This document shows, piece by piece, positions 1-6,382 of a stretch of DNA of 7,064 nucleotides (position 1 is the stretch's first letter; every line of letters begins with the position of its first letter). The stretch is taken from positions 1 through 7,064 of the forward strand of contig CAKZZH010000029.1 in the NCBI GenBank assembly GCA_937885345.1. The letters are read 5' to 3'. Position numbers and translations under genes: made by a program. This DNA comes from an uncultured Lachnospiraceae bacterium (GTDB lineage: Bacteria; Bacillota; Clostridia; Lachnospirales; Lachnospiraceae). Below the pieces are notes generated by a model, which saw only the letters and a program-made list of their open reading frames with translations, made no database searches and had not been told where the DNA came from.

Positions 1-1
1 G

Positions 2-259
2 ACTTCATCCGCAGGCAGCGGACAGACGGCGCAGAAGAGAGAAAACAGCAGTGTGTCCGCGGGAGGATCGCTAAATGCCGGCGGCCAGTCCCTGAGCAGC
101 GCAGCTTCGACCAGCTCATCCGGAACTACATCTGTAAAACCTTCAGCGCTTCAGAGCACCGCCAATACTGCCGGCGAAACAGAAACCGGTGAAACGGAAA
201 GCACAGAAAAAGAAACAGAAAGTAAAGAAAAACAAAGCGATGAAAGAATTATGATATAG
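2..259 (+). CDS. Unidentified protein, C-terminal Ser/Thr/Glu-rich tail (5' end outside window)
   Basis: The plus-strand frame is open from base 2 to a TAG stop at 257-259, giving 85 residues with no stop upstream. The GTG at 53 is therefore probably internal and the gene continues off the left edge. The first part is rich in Ser, Gly, Ala and Thr. The last 30 or so residues form an acidic/polar stretch with ET, ES and EK repeats, ending DERIMI. No domain is visible; this looks like a disordered tail or linker of a larger protein. Every Glu codon in the tail is GAA and its Lys codons are AAA, matching the treponemal-looking genes next to it rather than the right half of the window. It converges on cheY. 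Function unknown; that it is coding is inferred from the open frame and the hairpin at its stop. Confidence 0.5.
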   Translation, partial: TSSAGSGQTAQKRENSSVSAGGSLNAGGQSLSSAASTSSSGTTSVKPSALQSTANTAGETETGETESTEKETESKEKQSDERIMI

Positions 260-297
260 CCAGGAATACGAAATTTATTCATATTCCTACTATATCA
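252..297. terminator. Long imperfect inverted repeat spanning the stop of the left-edge gene
   Basis: TGATATAG (252-259) pairs with CTATATCA (290-297). Inside it AGGAATA (262-268) pairs with TATTCCT (282-288), and GAA (270-272) pairs with TTC (278-280), around the loop ATTTA. This gives 18 base pairs, one mismatch (269/281) and a small internal asymmetry (260-261 against 289). It includes the last codons and stop of the plus-strand gene, so a terminator or 3' stabiliser for that gene is the simplest reading. It has no following T-run, so it is not a canonical Rho-independent terminator. Confidence 0.4.
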
Positions 298-306
298 GAA
301 CTACCC

Positions 307-347
307 GTAAATCAACAAGTACGAAACATTACGTATTGTCGATTTAC
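307..347. terminator. Second inverted repeat between convergent genes, candidate cheY 3' terminator
   Basis: The arms at 307-323 and 332-347 pair as GTAAATC...GATTTAC, ACAA...TTGT and TACG...CGTA, with one A/G mismatch (314/340), one bulged G (319) and the 8-base loop AAACATTA (324-331). It lies 31 bases past the cheY stop. No T-run follows on either strand, so the role as a terminator is an inference from position between convergent genes. Confidence 0.35.
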
Positions 348-377
348 TGAATATTCTTAACCTTTTCAGGATAAAAA

Positions 378-812
378 CTATTTCAAGCAGGCAGCAATTC
401 TTTCAAGAACCTTCTTTCTATCCAAAGGCTTGATAATATAATTCTTTGCACCAAGCAAAAGAGATTTTTTTACAAGCTCTTCTTTACCAAGGGCACTTAC
501 CATTACAACCCTGGCAGACTTATCAAAGTTCATAATCTGTTCAAGGGCTGTAATTCCATCCATCTTTGGCATGGTAATATCCATTGTTACAAGATCGATA
601 TTTGGAGCAAGTTCCTTGTATTTATCAACGCCCTCTTTTCCATCTGCAGCAGTTGCTACAACTTCGTAGCCTTCGCTTGTCAGAATCTGTCCGAGCTGTT
701 TAGCAACGAACATAGAGTCATCGACAATCATAATGCGGAAAGAAGTTCCATCACCTTTCTGTCCTTCTGGTGGACGCTCATTGATTGAAGGAAAATCATT
801 TACTGTTTTCAT
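378..812 (-). CDS. cheY: CheY response regulator, treponemal type with N-terminal extension
   Basis: A single receiver domain of 144 residues that takes phosphate from CheA and controls the flagellar motor. The acidic pair is D31/D32, the phosphoacceptor is D78 in VTMDITMP, the switch residues are S106 and Y125, and the conserved lysine is K128, followed by P129. Residues 1-25 (starting MKTVNDFPSINERPPEG) precede the receiver fold; ordinary CheY proteins lack this, and I recall a near-identical leader in Treponema CheY. The ATG is preceded by GGGAGA at good spacing, and 18 bases separate it from the cheX stop, so it is the last gene of the cheA-cheW-cheX-cheY run. The stop is TAG at 378-380. 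There is no output domain. Identity as CheY is near certain; the treponemal origin is strong but recalled rather than searched. Confidence 0.95.
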   Translation of the reverse strand: MKTVNDFPSINERPPEGQKGDGTSFRIMIVDDSMFVAKQLGQILTSEGYEVVATAADGKEGVDKYKELAPNIDLVTMDITMPKMDGITALEQIMNFDKSARVVMVSALGKEELVKKSLLLGAKNYIIKPLDRKKVLERIAACLK

Positions 813-830
813 AATATCTATCTCCCAAAA

Positions 831-1313
831 TTATGCACGTTCGCGGATAGCAACGTTTACTTCGATTTTACCACATTCTGTAATAAGAGGAACAATAAGA
901 GCCTCTACATTCTCAGAACCACCACCAAGAGCAGCAATTTCCATCTGCTGTCCTGCAAACAAAGCTGGAGGTGTAAGGTCAAACTTAAAGTTAAGCTCAT
1001 GAAGCTTTGTTACAGCCTGAGCAGTAATCAAGTTTGCAAGTTCACTAATTGTAGCTTTTGCAAGTTCATCAAACTGAGAAAGCTTTTCACCATTCATCTT
1101 TGATGCAATATTTATTGCAGTTTCCAAAGTCATATCAAAAAGAACACGACCTTCTACATCCCCTGCAAGTCCGACCAATGCAGCTACACCCATTACAGGC
1201 ATAGCAGTAGATTTGAGATACAAATCACCGCGTGTAACAGTGGCCCCACCAAGTACTTCTTTCAAAATCTGATATGAAGTTTCTACAAATGGGTTAATGT
1301 ACTCTACTCTCAT
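831..1313 (-). CDS. cheX: CheX, CheY-P phosphatase
   Basis: A 160-residue member of the CheC/CheX/FliY phosphatase family that removes phosphate from CheY-P to end the signal. The family's catalytic pair E-x-x-N is E91/N94 in ISELANLI on the long helix. The motif appears once, as expected for CheX (CheC usually has two). The protein starts MRVEYINPF, as in spirochaete CheX. AGGAG lies 8 bases before the ATG (1311-1313), and 46 bases separate it from the upstream cheW-cheR-like stop. In Firmicutes this position is normally cheC-cheD; finding CheX between CheW and CheY is the Treponema/Borrelia arrangement. This supports the foreign character of the left half compared with the PilZ-cheB side. 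Confidence 0.93.
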   Translation of the reverse strand: MRVEYINPFVETSYQILKEVLGGATVTRGDLYLKSTAMPVMGVAALVGLAGDVEGRVLFDMTLETAINIASKMNGEKLSQFDELAKATISELANLITAQAVTKLHELNFKFDLTPPALFAGQQMEIAALGGGSENVEALIVPLITECGKIEVNVAIRERA

Positions 1314-1359
1314 GAGTTTTACTCCTGTACAATATTATATAGTATTTTTAGTTACTTTT

Positions 1360-2751
1360 CTACTTTTTGCCGAAAATATTTATCGTTCCAATGGTATTTG
1401 TTGACCATTTTGGATTTGATTCCAACGACTCATTCTGACCCAAAATAGCCACACCGTTTCCTTTGAGTTTCTCGTAGAAATCAGTGATTACCGTCTGTTG
1501 GGCAGATTCAGCAAGGAACGAAAGCACATCCCGTGCAAAAATTATATCACAAGTGGGCAAATTGTTGGTATTCGCGCAATCATGATATTCAAATAAAATG
1601 CTGTCGCGGATTTCTGGAATAAATGTGAAATCGCCGTTAGCCTTTTTGGTGATATACGGTGCATACCAATCATTCGCAACATCAGAAGGAACCGAAAGCA
1701 ACGGCGCGTTTGAAATGCTGAGCAAATCGACTTCGTGAGCATAAATGCGCAGTTTTGCCTCTGGATAGCGTTTTTTAAGGACACATGCCAAAGAATAGGT
1801 TTCTGGTCCCTTTCCACAGCCTGGATTCCATACAACAATTTGTTTTGCAGTGTTGTCGGGAAGAGTCTTGAAGATTGAGTCTGCATAGGCTTTATCCCAC
1901 CATGCACCGCTGAATGGCGAATAGAATTTTTTGAGGAACAAATCAGCATCGGTTGCAGACTGCAACTGAGTTTTGTCTTTTCCCCGCTCTTTTTCCCATT
2001 CTTTATAGCGCGTTTGCATCCACTTATCATTAAGCGGAGAAGCGGTAAATTTTCGCATTGAAGCCAAAGAATCAACGACGAAAGAATAATCGACCTTTTC
2101 TTCTTTGGGAGCAGGAGCCGCAGTTTTTGCAGCCTGTTTTTTAGGAGCCTGTGCGGCAGCGGCCATTCGTGCAACGGCTTCATCTGCTGATTTTTTATCA
2201 GCCTTTGCGCCGAAGATTTTTTCAATGTCGAGCAAAATGTACAAACGATTATTGACTTCAACGACACCCTGAATGTATTTGATGTTGATGTCACCAAACA
2301 ACGGGTGCGGCGGATTGATGCTTGATTTTTGGATTCCGACAACCTTATCGATTTCGTCAACGACTACACCGAATGTAAGTTCGCCGATTGAAACGATAAG
2401 CATGTTTTCCAAAGCATCATATTCGCGCTCCGGCATGTCGATGTTGAAGAACAATCGCAAGTCGATAATCGGAATTATGTCACCGCGCAAGTTGTACACA
2501 CCAAGCACAAACGGAAGTGCGTTCGGAACATAGGTGAAGCGACCTGCCTTTGCGATTTCTTTTACCTTCATGATGTCGATTGCATAGTCCTTTCCCGCAA
2601 GCGAGAATGTAACCATTTTGTAATCAACGACGACCATATTATCAGGCTTTTCGACATTTGCGGTATCTGCTGAAACAACATTCTGCAAATTGCCCAAACT
2701 TTCCTTTAGGACGGAGTTGATTGAAGGTTTTTCATTAGTAGTATCTGCCAT
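1360..2751 (-). CDS. cheW: CheW coupling protein fused to a CheR-like domain
   Basis: A 463-residue two-domain protein. After a roughly 40-residue polar leader, residues 42-182 form a complete CheW fold (MVTFSLAGKDYAIDI, GVYNLRGDIIPIIDLR, GVVVDEIDKVVGI), which links receptors to the P5 domain of CheA. A Lys/Ala/Pro linker (about 183-220) leads to a CheR-like methyltransferase domain (about 225-460). Its SAM-pocket region is WNPGCGKGPETYS (308-320), then YAHEVD (337-342) and DIIFARDVL (402-410), matching the order of CheR motifs. The expected arginine of the CheR 'TxFFR' segment is missing: the equivalent stretch reads SPFSGAWWDKAY. Catalysis may therefore be lost and the domain may serve a structural role in the array. 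CheW/CheR-like fusions are known to me from Treponema. The ATG (2749-2751) has AGGAG just upstream, 17 bases after the cheA stop. A free-standing CheR is not present in the window. Confidence 0.93.
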   Translation of the reverse strand: MADTTNEKPSINSVLKESLGNLQNVVSADTANVEKPDNMVVVDYKMVTFSLAGKDYAIDIMKVKEIAKAGRFTYVPNALPFVLGVYNLRGDIIPIIDLRLFFNIDMPEREYDALENMLIVSIGELTFGVVVDEIDKVVGIQKSSINPPHPLFGDINIKYIQGVVEVNNRLYILLDIEKIFGAKADKKSADEAVARMAAAAQAPKKQAAKTAAPAPKEEKVDYSFVVDSLASMRKFTASPLNDKWMQTRYKEWEKERGKDKTQLQSATDADLFLKKFYSPFSGAWWDKAYADSIFKTLPDNTAKQIVVWNPGCGKGPETYSLACVLKKRYPEAKLRIYAHEVDLLSISNAPLLSVPSDVANDWYAPYITKKANGDFTFIPEIRDSILFEYHDCANTNNLPTCDIIFARDVLSFLAESAQQTVITDFYEKLKGNGVAILGQNESLESNPKWSTNTIGTINIFGKK

Positions 2752-2768
2752 GAATCTTCTCCTAAATA

Positions 2769-4952
2769 TTACTCGTATGCAGATTCTTGTCGAGCTTCGA
2801 TTTCCTGACGGACACCGAGTTCAAGCAACTGCGTGACATCAATAATAAGTGAAACAGAACCATCACCCAAGATTGAGGCACCAGAAATTCCTGGTGACTG
2901 AGTGAACTGATCGCGTAACGGTTTGATAACGACATCTTCCTCGCCGATGAGGTTGTCGACCATAACGCCGATTTTTTTGTCCTGAGAACCGACGATAACA
3001 ACAAAGCAATACTCACCGTCTTCGTTGGTACGGATATTGAACAAACGGCTCAAGCGAAGCACAGAAATGACTTCGTTTCGCACATTAAGAACTTCGTGGT
3101 TATCGATGGTGTTGATTTCTGATTTTTTGACTCGGACACTTTCGATGACGGAAGCGATTGGAATTGAGTAAACTTCGCGACCGACACGAACGAGCAAGCC
3201 CTGAATGATTGCCAAAGTGAGTGGCAAGCGGATTGAGAACTTAGAGCCTTTTCCATGCTCAGAAGTAACTTGAATCGTGCCGTTGAGCTTTTCAATCATC
3301 GTTTTGACAACATCAAGACCAACACCACGACCTGAAACATCAGTAATCTTCTCGGCAGTTGAAAAGCTTGGAAGGAATAAAAGATCGATTATATCCTTGT
3401 CCTCCATTGCCTCTGCCTGTTCCTCGGTAATCGTGCCTCTCTCGATAGCCTTGGTGCGAACTTTCTCGACATCAATTCCGCCACCGTCATCCTTAACCTC
3501 GATGACAACGTTGTTGCCGACCTGTGAAGCATTGAGCCAAACAGAACCCTGCTCAGGCTTGCCGAGCTCTCTACGACGCTCTACACTCTCTATACCGTGA
3601 TCTGCCGAATTACGAAGCAAATGCATCAGCGGATCTCCAATCTCATCAATGACGGTACGATCAAGCTCTGTATCCTCACCTGACATATAGAGCTCCATAG
3701 GCTTGTCAAGCTTCTTGGAAAGATCTCTTATCATTCGCGGGAAACGATTGACAACACTCTCGATAGGTACCATCCTAACCTTCATGATCGACTCGTGTAA
3801 GGTTGTGGTAATACGCTCTAAGTATTCTATCTGCTCGGTAAAGCTCTGTGCATCTGTAGCTGCACTCTCGCTCTCACTTACACTTACAAGTCCGTTCTTG
3901 GCGATAATAAGCTCGCTGACCTGATTCATAAGATCATCAAGTTTCTCAATATCTACTCTAACTGAACGGTTGACAACAGGTTTGCTTGAAGACTTGGCAG
4001 GAGCTTTCTTATCCTCCTTGGCCTTCTTGGCAGCAGCCGCAGCAGGCTTAGAAGTCTCCTCCTTCTTAGGAGCTGCTGAATCGTCAGCCTTAGGAGCATC
4101 CACATCCTTGCTTGCGCCGTCGTTAACTATCTCAGGTATATTGAGCTTGCCGATTGTAACCTTCTCGATTTCGGAAACAGTCTTGATTGCGCTTACAACC
4201 TCCTTCTCAGAAGCGTCGGTAATCAATGTAACGCTGAAATCAAGATCGAACTTCTCGTCCTCAATATCCTGAACGGTAGGGACTGATTTAACAACCTCTC
4301 CTAAAACCTCAAGCTCCTTAAATACAAGGAATGCTCTGGCTGCCTTTAACAAGCAGTTCTCCTGGATATAAACCGTAATACCGTATACATTCTTGTTCTG
4401 CTCTTCAGCTTCCTTGATAGCATTTTTCTCGAAATCAACATATGTGATATCCAAATATTTCTTGGCAGCATCGTCGCCACCGTCAGATGATGAAGCTGCC
4501 GGAGCACCATCGGCTGAAGCAGGCGCAGGCTCAGCGCTCTTCTCATTATTAGGAGCACTGTCAGGTGCCTTGCCCTCCTTCATGGCAATCAAAGCATTGA
4601 CAATGTCATCATTGGTCTCATCTCCCTCTGATGAGGTGTTGATGATGTTGTCCTGATATGCCTCTAATGCGTCAAGACCTCTGAACAATAAATCTACAAG
4701 ATCAGGTGTAACCTTCATGTTACCGTCTCTGATAACAGAAAATACATCCTCCATCTTGTGAGTAAGGTTCTGCATATTGACGAATCCCATTGTACCCGCC
4801 ATACCCTTCAAGGTATGCGCAGATCTAAATATCTCATTGATAGTATCCGCATTGTCAGGCTCCTTCTCAAGCACCATAAAATGATCACTTAAGCTCTGCA
4901 AATGCTCTTTTGTTTCATCGATAAAAATTTCTAAATATTGACTTGTATCCAT
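2769..4952 (-). CDS. cheA: CheA chemotaxis histidine kinase, apparently chimeric
   Basis: A full-length five-domain CheA of 727 residues. P1 (about 1-110) holds phospho-acceptor H46 in SAHTLKG. An acidic/Ala-Pro linker leads to P2 (about 164-272), the CheY/CheB docking domain. A Lys/Ala linker (about 281-325) leads to P3 dimerisation helices (about 326-390). P4 (about 391-577) has the N box HLLRNSADHG (444-453), the G1 motif DDGGGID (488-494) and the F/G2 segment FSTAEK...GRGVGLD (530-547). P5 (about 580-718) is the CheW-like regulatory domain. P1-P4 look like Lachnospiraceae/Firmicutes CheA; P5 with its end (SVIES, DVTQLLELG, EIEARQ) looks like Treponema CheA. Codons change to match: from V470 to R456 and around 420, Glu and Lys are all GAG/AAG, whereas after residue 580 they are mostly GAA (11 of 14) and AAA (5 of 5), with Leu moving to TTG. 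The ATG overlaps the cheB stop (TAATG), implying translational coupling. Kinase identity is certain; the chimera is the open question. Confidence 0.97.
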   Translation of the reverse strand: MDTSQYLEIFIDETKEHLQSLSDHFMVLEKEPDNADTINEIFRSAHTLKGMAGTMGFVNMQNLTHKMEDVFSVIRDGNMKVTPDLVDLLFRGLDALEAYQDNIINTSSEGDETNDDIVNALIAMKEGKAPDSAPNNEKSAEPAPASADGAPAASSSDGGDDAAKKYLDITYVDFEKNAIKEAEEQNKNVYGITVYIQENCLLKAARAFLVFKELEVLGEVVKSVPTVQDIEDEKFDLDFSVTLITDASEKEVVSAIKTVSEIEKVTIGKLNIPEIVNDGASKDVDAPKADDSAAPKKEETSKPAAAAAKKAKEDKKAPAKSSSKPVVNRSVRVDIEKLDDLMNQVSELIIAKNGLVSVSESESAATDAQSFTEQIEYLERITTTLHESIMKVRMVPIESVVNRFPRMIRDLSKKLDKPMELYMSGEDTELDRTVIDEIGDPLMHLLRNSADHGIESVERRRELGKPEQGSVWLNASQVGNNVVIEVKDDGGGIDVEKVRTKAIERGTITEEQAEAMEDKDIIDLLFLPSFSTAEKITDVSGRGVGLDVVKTMIEKLNGTIQVTSEHGKGSKFSIRLPLTLAIIQGLLVRVGREVYSIPIASVIESVRVKKSEINTIDNHEVLNVRNEVISVLRLSRLFNIRTNEDGEYCFVVIVGSQDKKIGVMVDNLIGEEDVVIKPLRDQFTQSPGISGASILGDGSVSLIIDVTQLLELGVRQEIEARQESAYE
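3200..3455 (-). other. Probable recombination or assembly joint inside cheA (P4 end / P5 start)
   Basis: This interval encodes about residues 500-585 and is where codon style and family resemblance change. The last AGA arginine is R505, E534/K535 are still GAG AAG, E554 is GAA, and from residue 590 onward GAA/AAA/TTG/CGN dominate. The stretch includes the strongly conserved SGRGVGLDVVK and RLPLTLAIIQG segments, which are similar enough among distant cheA genes to serve as a homologous crossover point or as shared sequence that misleads an assembler. The frame is kept. The exact base of the joint cannot be fixed by eye. Confidence 0.6.
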
Positions 4953-5548
4953 TATTGCACCCCAACTTTCTTTACAATTTCGTTAGCTATTTCCGTGAGC
5001 GGCACAACCTTGTCGGTAAGTCCCGCTTCATATACCGACCTGGGCATCCCATAGATTATACTCGTGGATTGATCCTGGCTTATGGTATAAATACTTCTGT
5101 TGTTTTTGAGATTTTGGATTCCGACTGTTCCATCTGCTCCCATGCCCGTCATAACGACGCATACAATAGTGCTTAAACTGGTGTCGCACAAGGACTCAAA
5201 TGCGTAGTTGGCACAGGGTCGCACTCCTTCCCGAGGCGGTTCATCCGACAGATTAAGGCAGTACCTCTTGTGGTGCTCACTTATCTTAAGATGCATGCCT
5301 CCTTTGGCAATATATACATTGCCATTCTTTATAGCATCGCCCTCTACGGCCTCTTGAACCTTAATATCGCTAAGATCATCAAGCCTCAACGCCAAGGAGT
5401 TGGTAAATCCTGACGGCATATGCTGCACTATGACAACACCTGCGTTAAGATTACCGGGCAGCTTGGGGACAACTGATTGCAATGACTTAGGTCCACCAGT
5501 AGATGAAGCAATCACAACCAAATTACTGACATTCTCTGAATTCGGCAT
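4952..5548 (-). CDS. cheB: CheB-type receptor methylesterase/deamidase domain without receiver domain
   Basis: The 198-residue catalytic domain of CheB, which hydrolyses methyl-glutamate esters (and often deamidates glutamines) on chemoreceptors to reset sensitivity. The triad is visible: S16 in ASSTGGP, H43 in VQHMPSG, and D139 in MTGMGADGT. The usual CheB has about 350 residues with an N-terminal receiver domain phosphorylated by CheA; here nothing precedes the esterase except nine residues. The start is well supported: ATG at 5546-5548 behind GGGAGG with about six bases between, a promoter further upstream, and no receiver remnant in 5549-5751. The stop TAA shares one base with the cheA ATG. 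Without the receiver the enzyme cannot be controlled by phosphorylation in the normal way, so it is either constitutive or controlled by expression. Its codons match the Firmicutes half. Confidence 0.93.
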   Translation of the reverse strand: MPNSENVSNLVVIASSTGGPKSLQSVVPKLPGNLNAGVVIVQHMPSGFTNSLALRLDDLSDIKVQEAVEGDAIKNGNVYIAKGGMHLKISEHHKRYCLNLSDEPPREGVRPCANYAFESLCDTSLSTIVCVVMTGMGADGTVGIQNLKNNRSIYTISQDQSTSIIYGMPRSVYEAGLTDKVVPLTEIANEIVKKVGVQ

Positions 5549-5604
5549 TGATTACCTCCCGAGTATTAAATTGTATCATTGCATCGAATAATAAATGTTG
5601 ATGT

Positions 5605-5617
5605 ATCCGAATCGGAT
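5605..5617. promoter_or_regulatory. Dyad in the cheB leader, possible operator
   Basis: ATCCGA-A-TCGGAT is a 13-base odd palindrome with perfect 6-base arms, about 25-35 bases downstream of the predicted cheB transcription start and about 57 bases before the ATG. A repressor site or small hairpin is possible. No regulator is recognised. Confidence 0.3.
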
Positions 5618-5645
5618 TCAAAAATCTATCATTCAATCTACGAGC

Positions 5646-5654
5646 ATTATACCA
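5646..5654 (-). promoter_or_regulatory. cheB: Extended -10 promoter for cheB-cheA
   Basis: On the minus strand the sequence reads TGGTATAAT: a consensus -10 (TATAAT, 5646-5651) with the extended TG at 5653-5654. The -35 region is poor (CTCATG or similar), which extended -10 promoters tolerate. The start of transcription would be near 5640, giving a leader of about 90 bases before the cheB ATG. A perfect palindrome, ACTCATGAGT (5666-5675), lies over the -35 area and could be a regulator site. No sigma-28 (SigD) motif is evident here. Confidence 0.6.
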
Positions 5655-5705
5655 CACTTCCCACTACTCATGAGTGCATAATAATCTCTACGCCTAATAA
5701 ATTAT

Positions 5706-5735
5706 AAAAAATGCGCAGGACATACATCCTGCGCA
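5706..5735 (-). terminator. Rho-independent terminator of the hydrolase gene
   Basis: On the minus strand TGCGCAGGA (5735-5727) and TCCTGCGCA (5720-5712) form a perfect 9-bp GC-rich stem with a 6-base loop, followed directly by TTTTTT (5711-5706). It starts about 17 bases after the hydrolase stop. This is a textbook intrinsic terminator, minus-strand only, and it separates the hydrolase from cheB. Confidence 0.92.
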
Positions 5736-5751
5736 ATAAAAACCAATAAAA

Positions 5752-6285
5752 CTACTTAAACTGATGAGCACCAATCTTAAGCTTACATCCTGAGACATAT
5801 CTGCTGAAGAAATAGAAACCCTTCATACTCTTGCTCTTGCCGCCGACATTTACACTCTTCTTACCTGAAAGAGCAGACTTGGCAGCCTTTAAGCACTGCT
5901 TATATGCAGTTCCGCTCTTAAAACCGGTCTTAGAATACTTGCTAAGCGCGCTCTTAAGCATACCGTTTCTTGCAGGGGTAAACTGACCGCTCTGATATAT
6001 AACTCCGGTAATGCTGTCAGGGAATCTCTTAGACTCCATCCTGTTCTTGATAACAATACCGACTGCAAGCTTGCCCGCATAAGGCTGATTACCGGCCTCA
6101 CAGAAAATAATAGAAGCCATGTACTTAAGCTCGCTCGCTGTGTATGACTCGGAATCGGCACCGCCCTCAACAACGCACAACTCGCTGTCCTCAGATGCAG
6201 CCTCTGCAAAAGCCTTGTATGATGTTAAATTAAATATAACCGCTATAACCAATATACCCGCTAAAAGCTTCTTAAAACAATTCAT
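5752..6285 (-). CDS. Secreted SleB-family cell-wall hydrolase
   Basis: A 177-residue exported peptidoglycan hydrolase of the SleB/Hydrolase_2 family, which acts as a lytic transglycosylase on glycan strands. Residues 1-27 form a signal peptide: NCFKK, a hydrophobic core ILVIAVIF, and a likely cut after AFA. The catalytic domain (about 48-177) starts SELKYMASIIFCEAGNQPYAGKLAV; E63 matches the family's catalytic glutamate. It then has VIKNRM, GVIYQSGQFTP, FYFF and IGAHQF, all in family order. The frame can be read from a TTG at 6300, but AAGGAG (6292-6297) sits six bases before the ATG at 6283-6285, so the ATG is the real start. The gene has its own promoter and terminator, so it is a self-contained unit placed between pilZ and cheB. 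Family members break spore cortex or vegetative wall; the short single-domain form without a binding domain fits a general wall-remodelling role, which is an inference. Confidence 0.9.
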   Translation of the reverse strand: MNCFKKLLAGILVIAVIFNLTSYKAFAEAASEDSELCVVEGGADSESYTASELKYMASIIFCEAGNQPYAGKLAVGIVIKNRMESKRFPDSITGVIYQSGQFTPARNGMLKSALSKYSKTGFKSGTAYKQCLKAAKSALSGKKSVNVGGKSKSMKGFYFFSRYVSGCKLKIGAHQFK

Positions 6286-6291
6286 TAGTAA

Positions 6292-6297
6292 CTCCTT
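6292..6297 (-). promoter_or_regulatory. Ribosome binding site that decides the hydrolase start
   Basis: AAGGAG on the minus strand lies six bases upstream of the ATG at 6283-6285. It overlaps the first codons of the longer TTG reading (6300), ruling that start out. Confidence 0.85.
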
Positions 6298-6298
6298 C

Positions 6299-6314
6299 AA
6301 TGATTCTTATCATT
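6299..6314. promoter_or_regulatory. Dyad between hydrolase promoter and RBS, possible operator
   Basis: AATGAT-TCTT-ATCATT is a perfect 6-base inverted repeat with a 4-base centre, two bases upstream of the Shine-Dalgarno and inside the roughly 54-base leader. It could bind a repressor or form a weak hairpin near the RBS. It faintly resembles AT-rich Fur-type sites, but not closely enough to name a regulator. Confidence 0.3.
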
Positions 6315-6345
6315 TTCTAAATAATTTGTTAACATTTATGTAACA

Positions 6346-6373
6346 ATTATAACATTTTATTAAAACTTGTCAA
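6346..6373 (-). promoter_or_regulatory. Consensus sigma-A promoter of the hydrolase gene
   Basis: On the minus strand a perfect -35 TTGACA (6373-6368) is separated by 16 bases from a perfect -10 TATAAT (6351-6346). Transcription would start near 6339, about 54 bases before the hydrolase ATG. The promoter begins only about 10 bases past the T-tract of the pilZ terminator. Confidence 0.88.
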
Positions 6374-6382
6374 GAAAATATT

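Noticed and set aside
307..347. Integron attC-like or dif/lox-like recombination site
   Set aside because: No GTTRRRY/RYYYAAC core boxes and no recognisable recombinase core are present; kept only as an inverted repeat and candidate terminator.
1334..1339. TATAAT on the minus strand between cheW-cheR-like and cheX
   Set aside because: No acceptable -35 is present, and the implied transcription start would fall right at the cheX RBS; AT-rich chance match is more likely than an internal promoter.
1542..2360. Long 272-codon open frame on the minus strand within the CheW-CheR-like gene
   Set aside because: It overlaps a gene with clear CheW and CheR-like domains in another frame, has a basic, Ser/Leu-rich composition without any domain, and no Shine-Dalgarno of its own; it is a frame shadow.
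6286..6300. TTG start adding five residues to the hydrolase
   Set aside because: AAGGAG lies inside that extension at ideal distance to the ATG at 6283-6285, and the signal peptide begins properly at that ATG.
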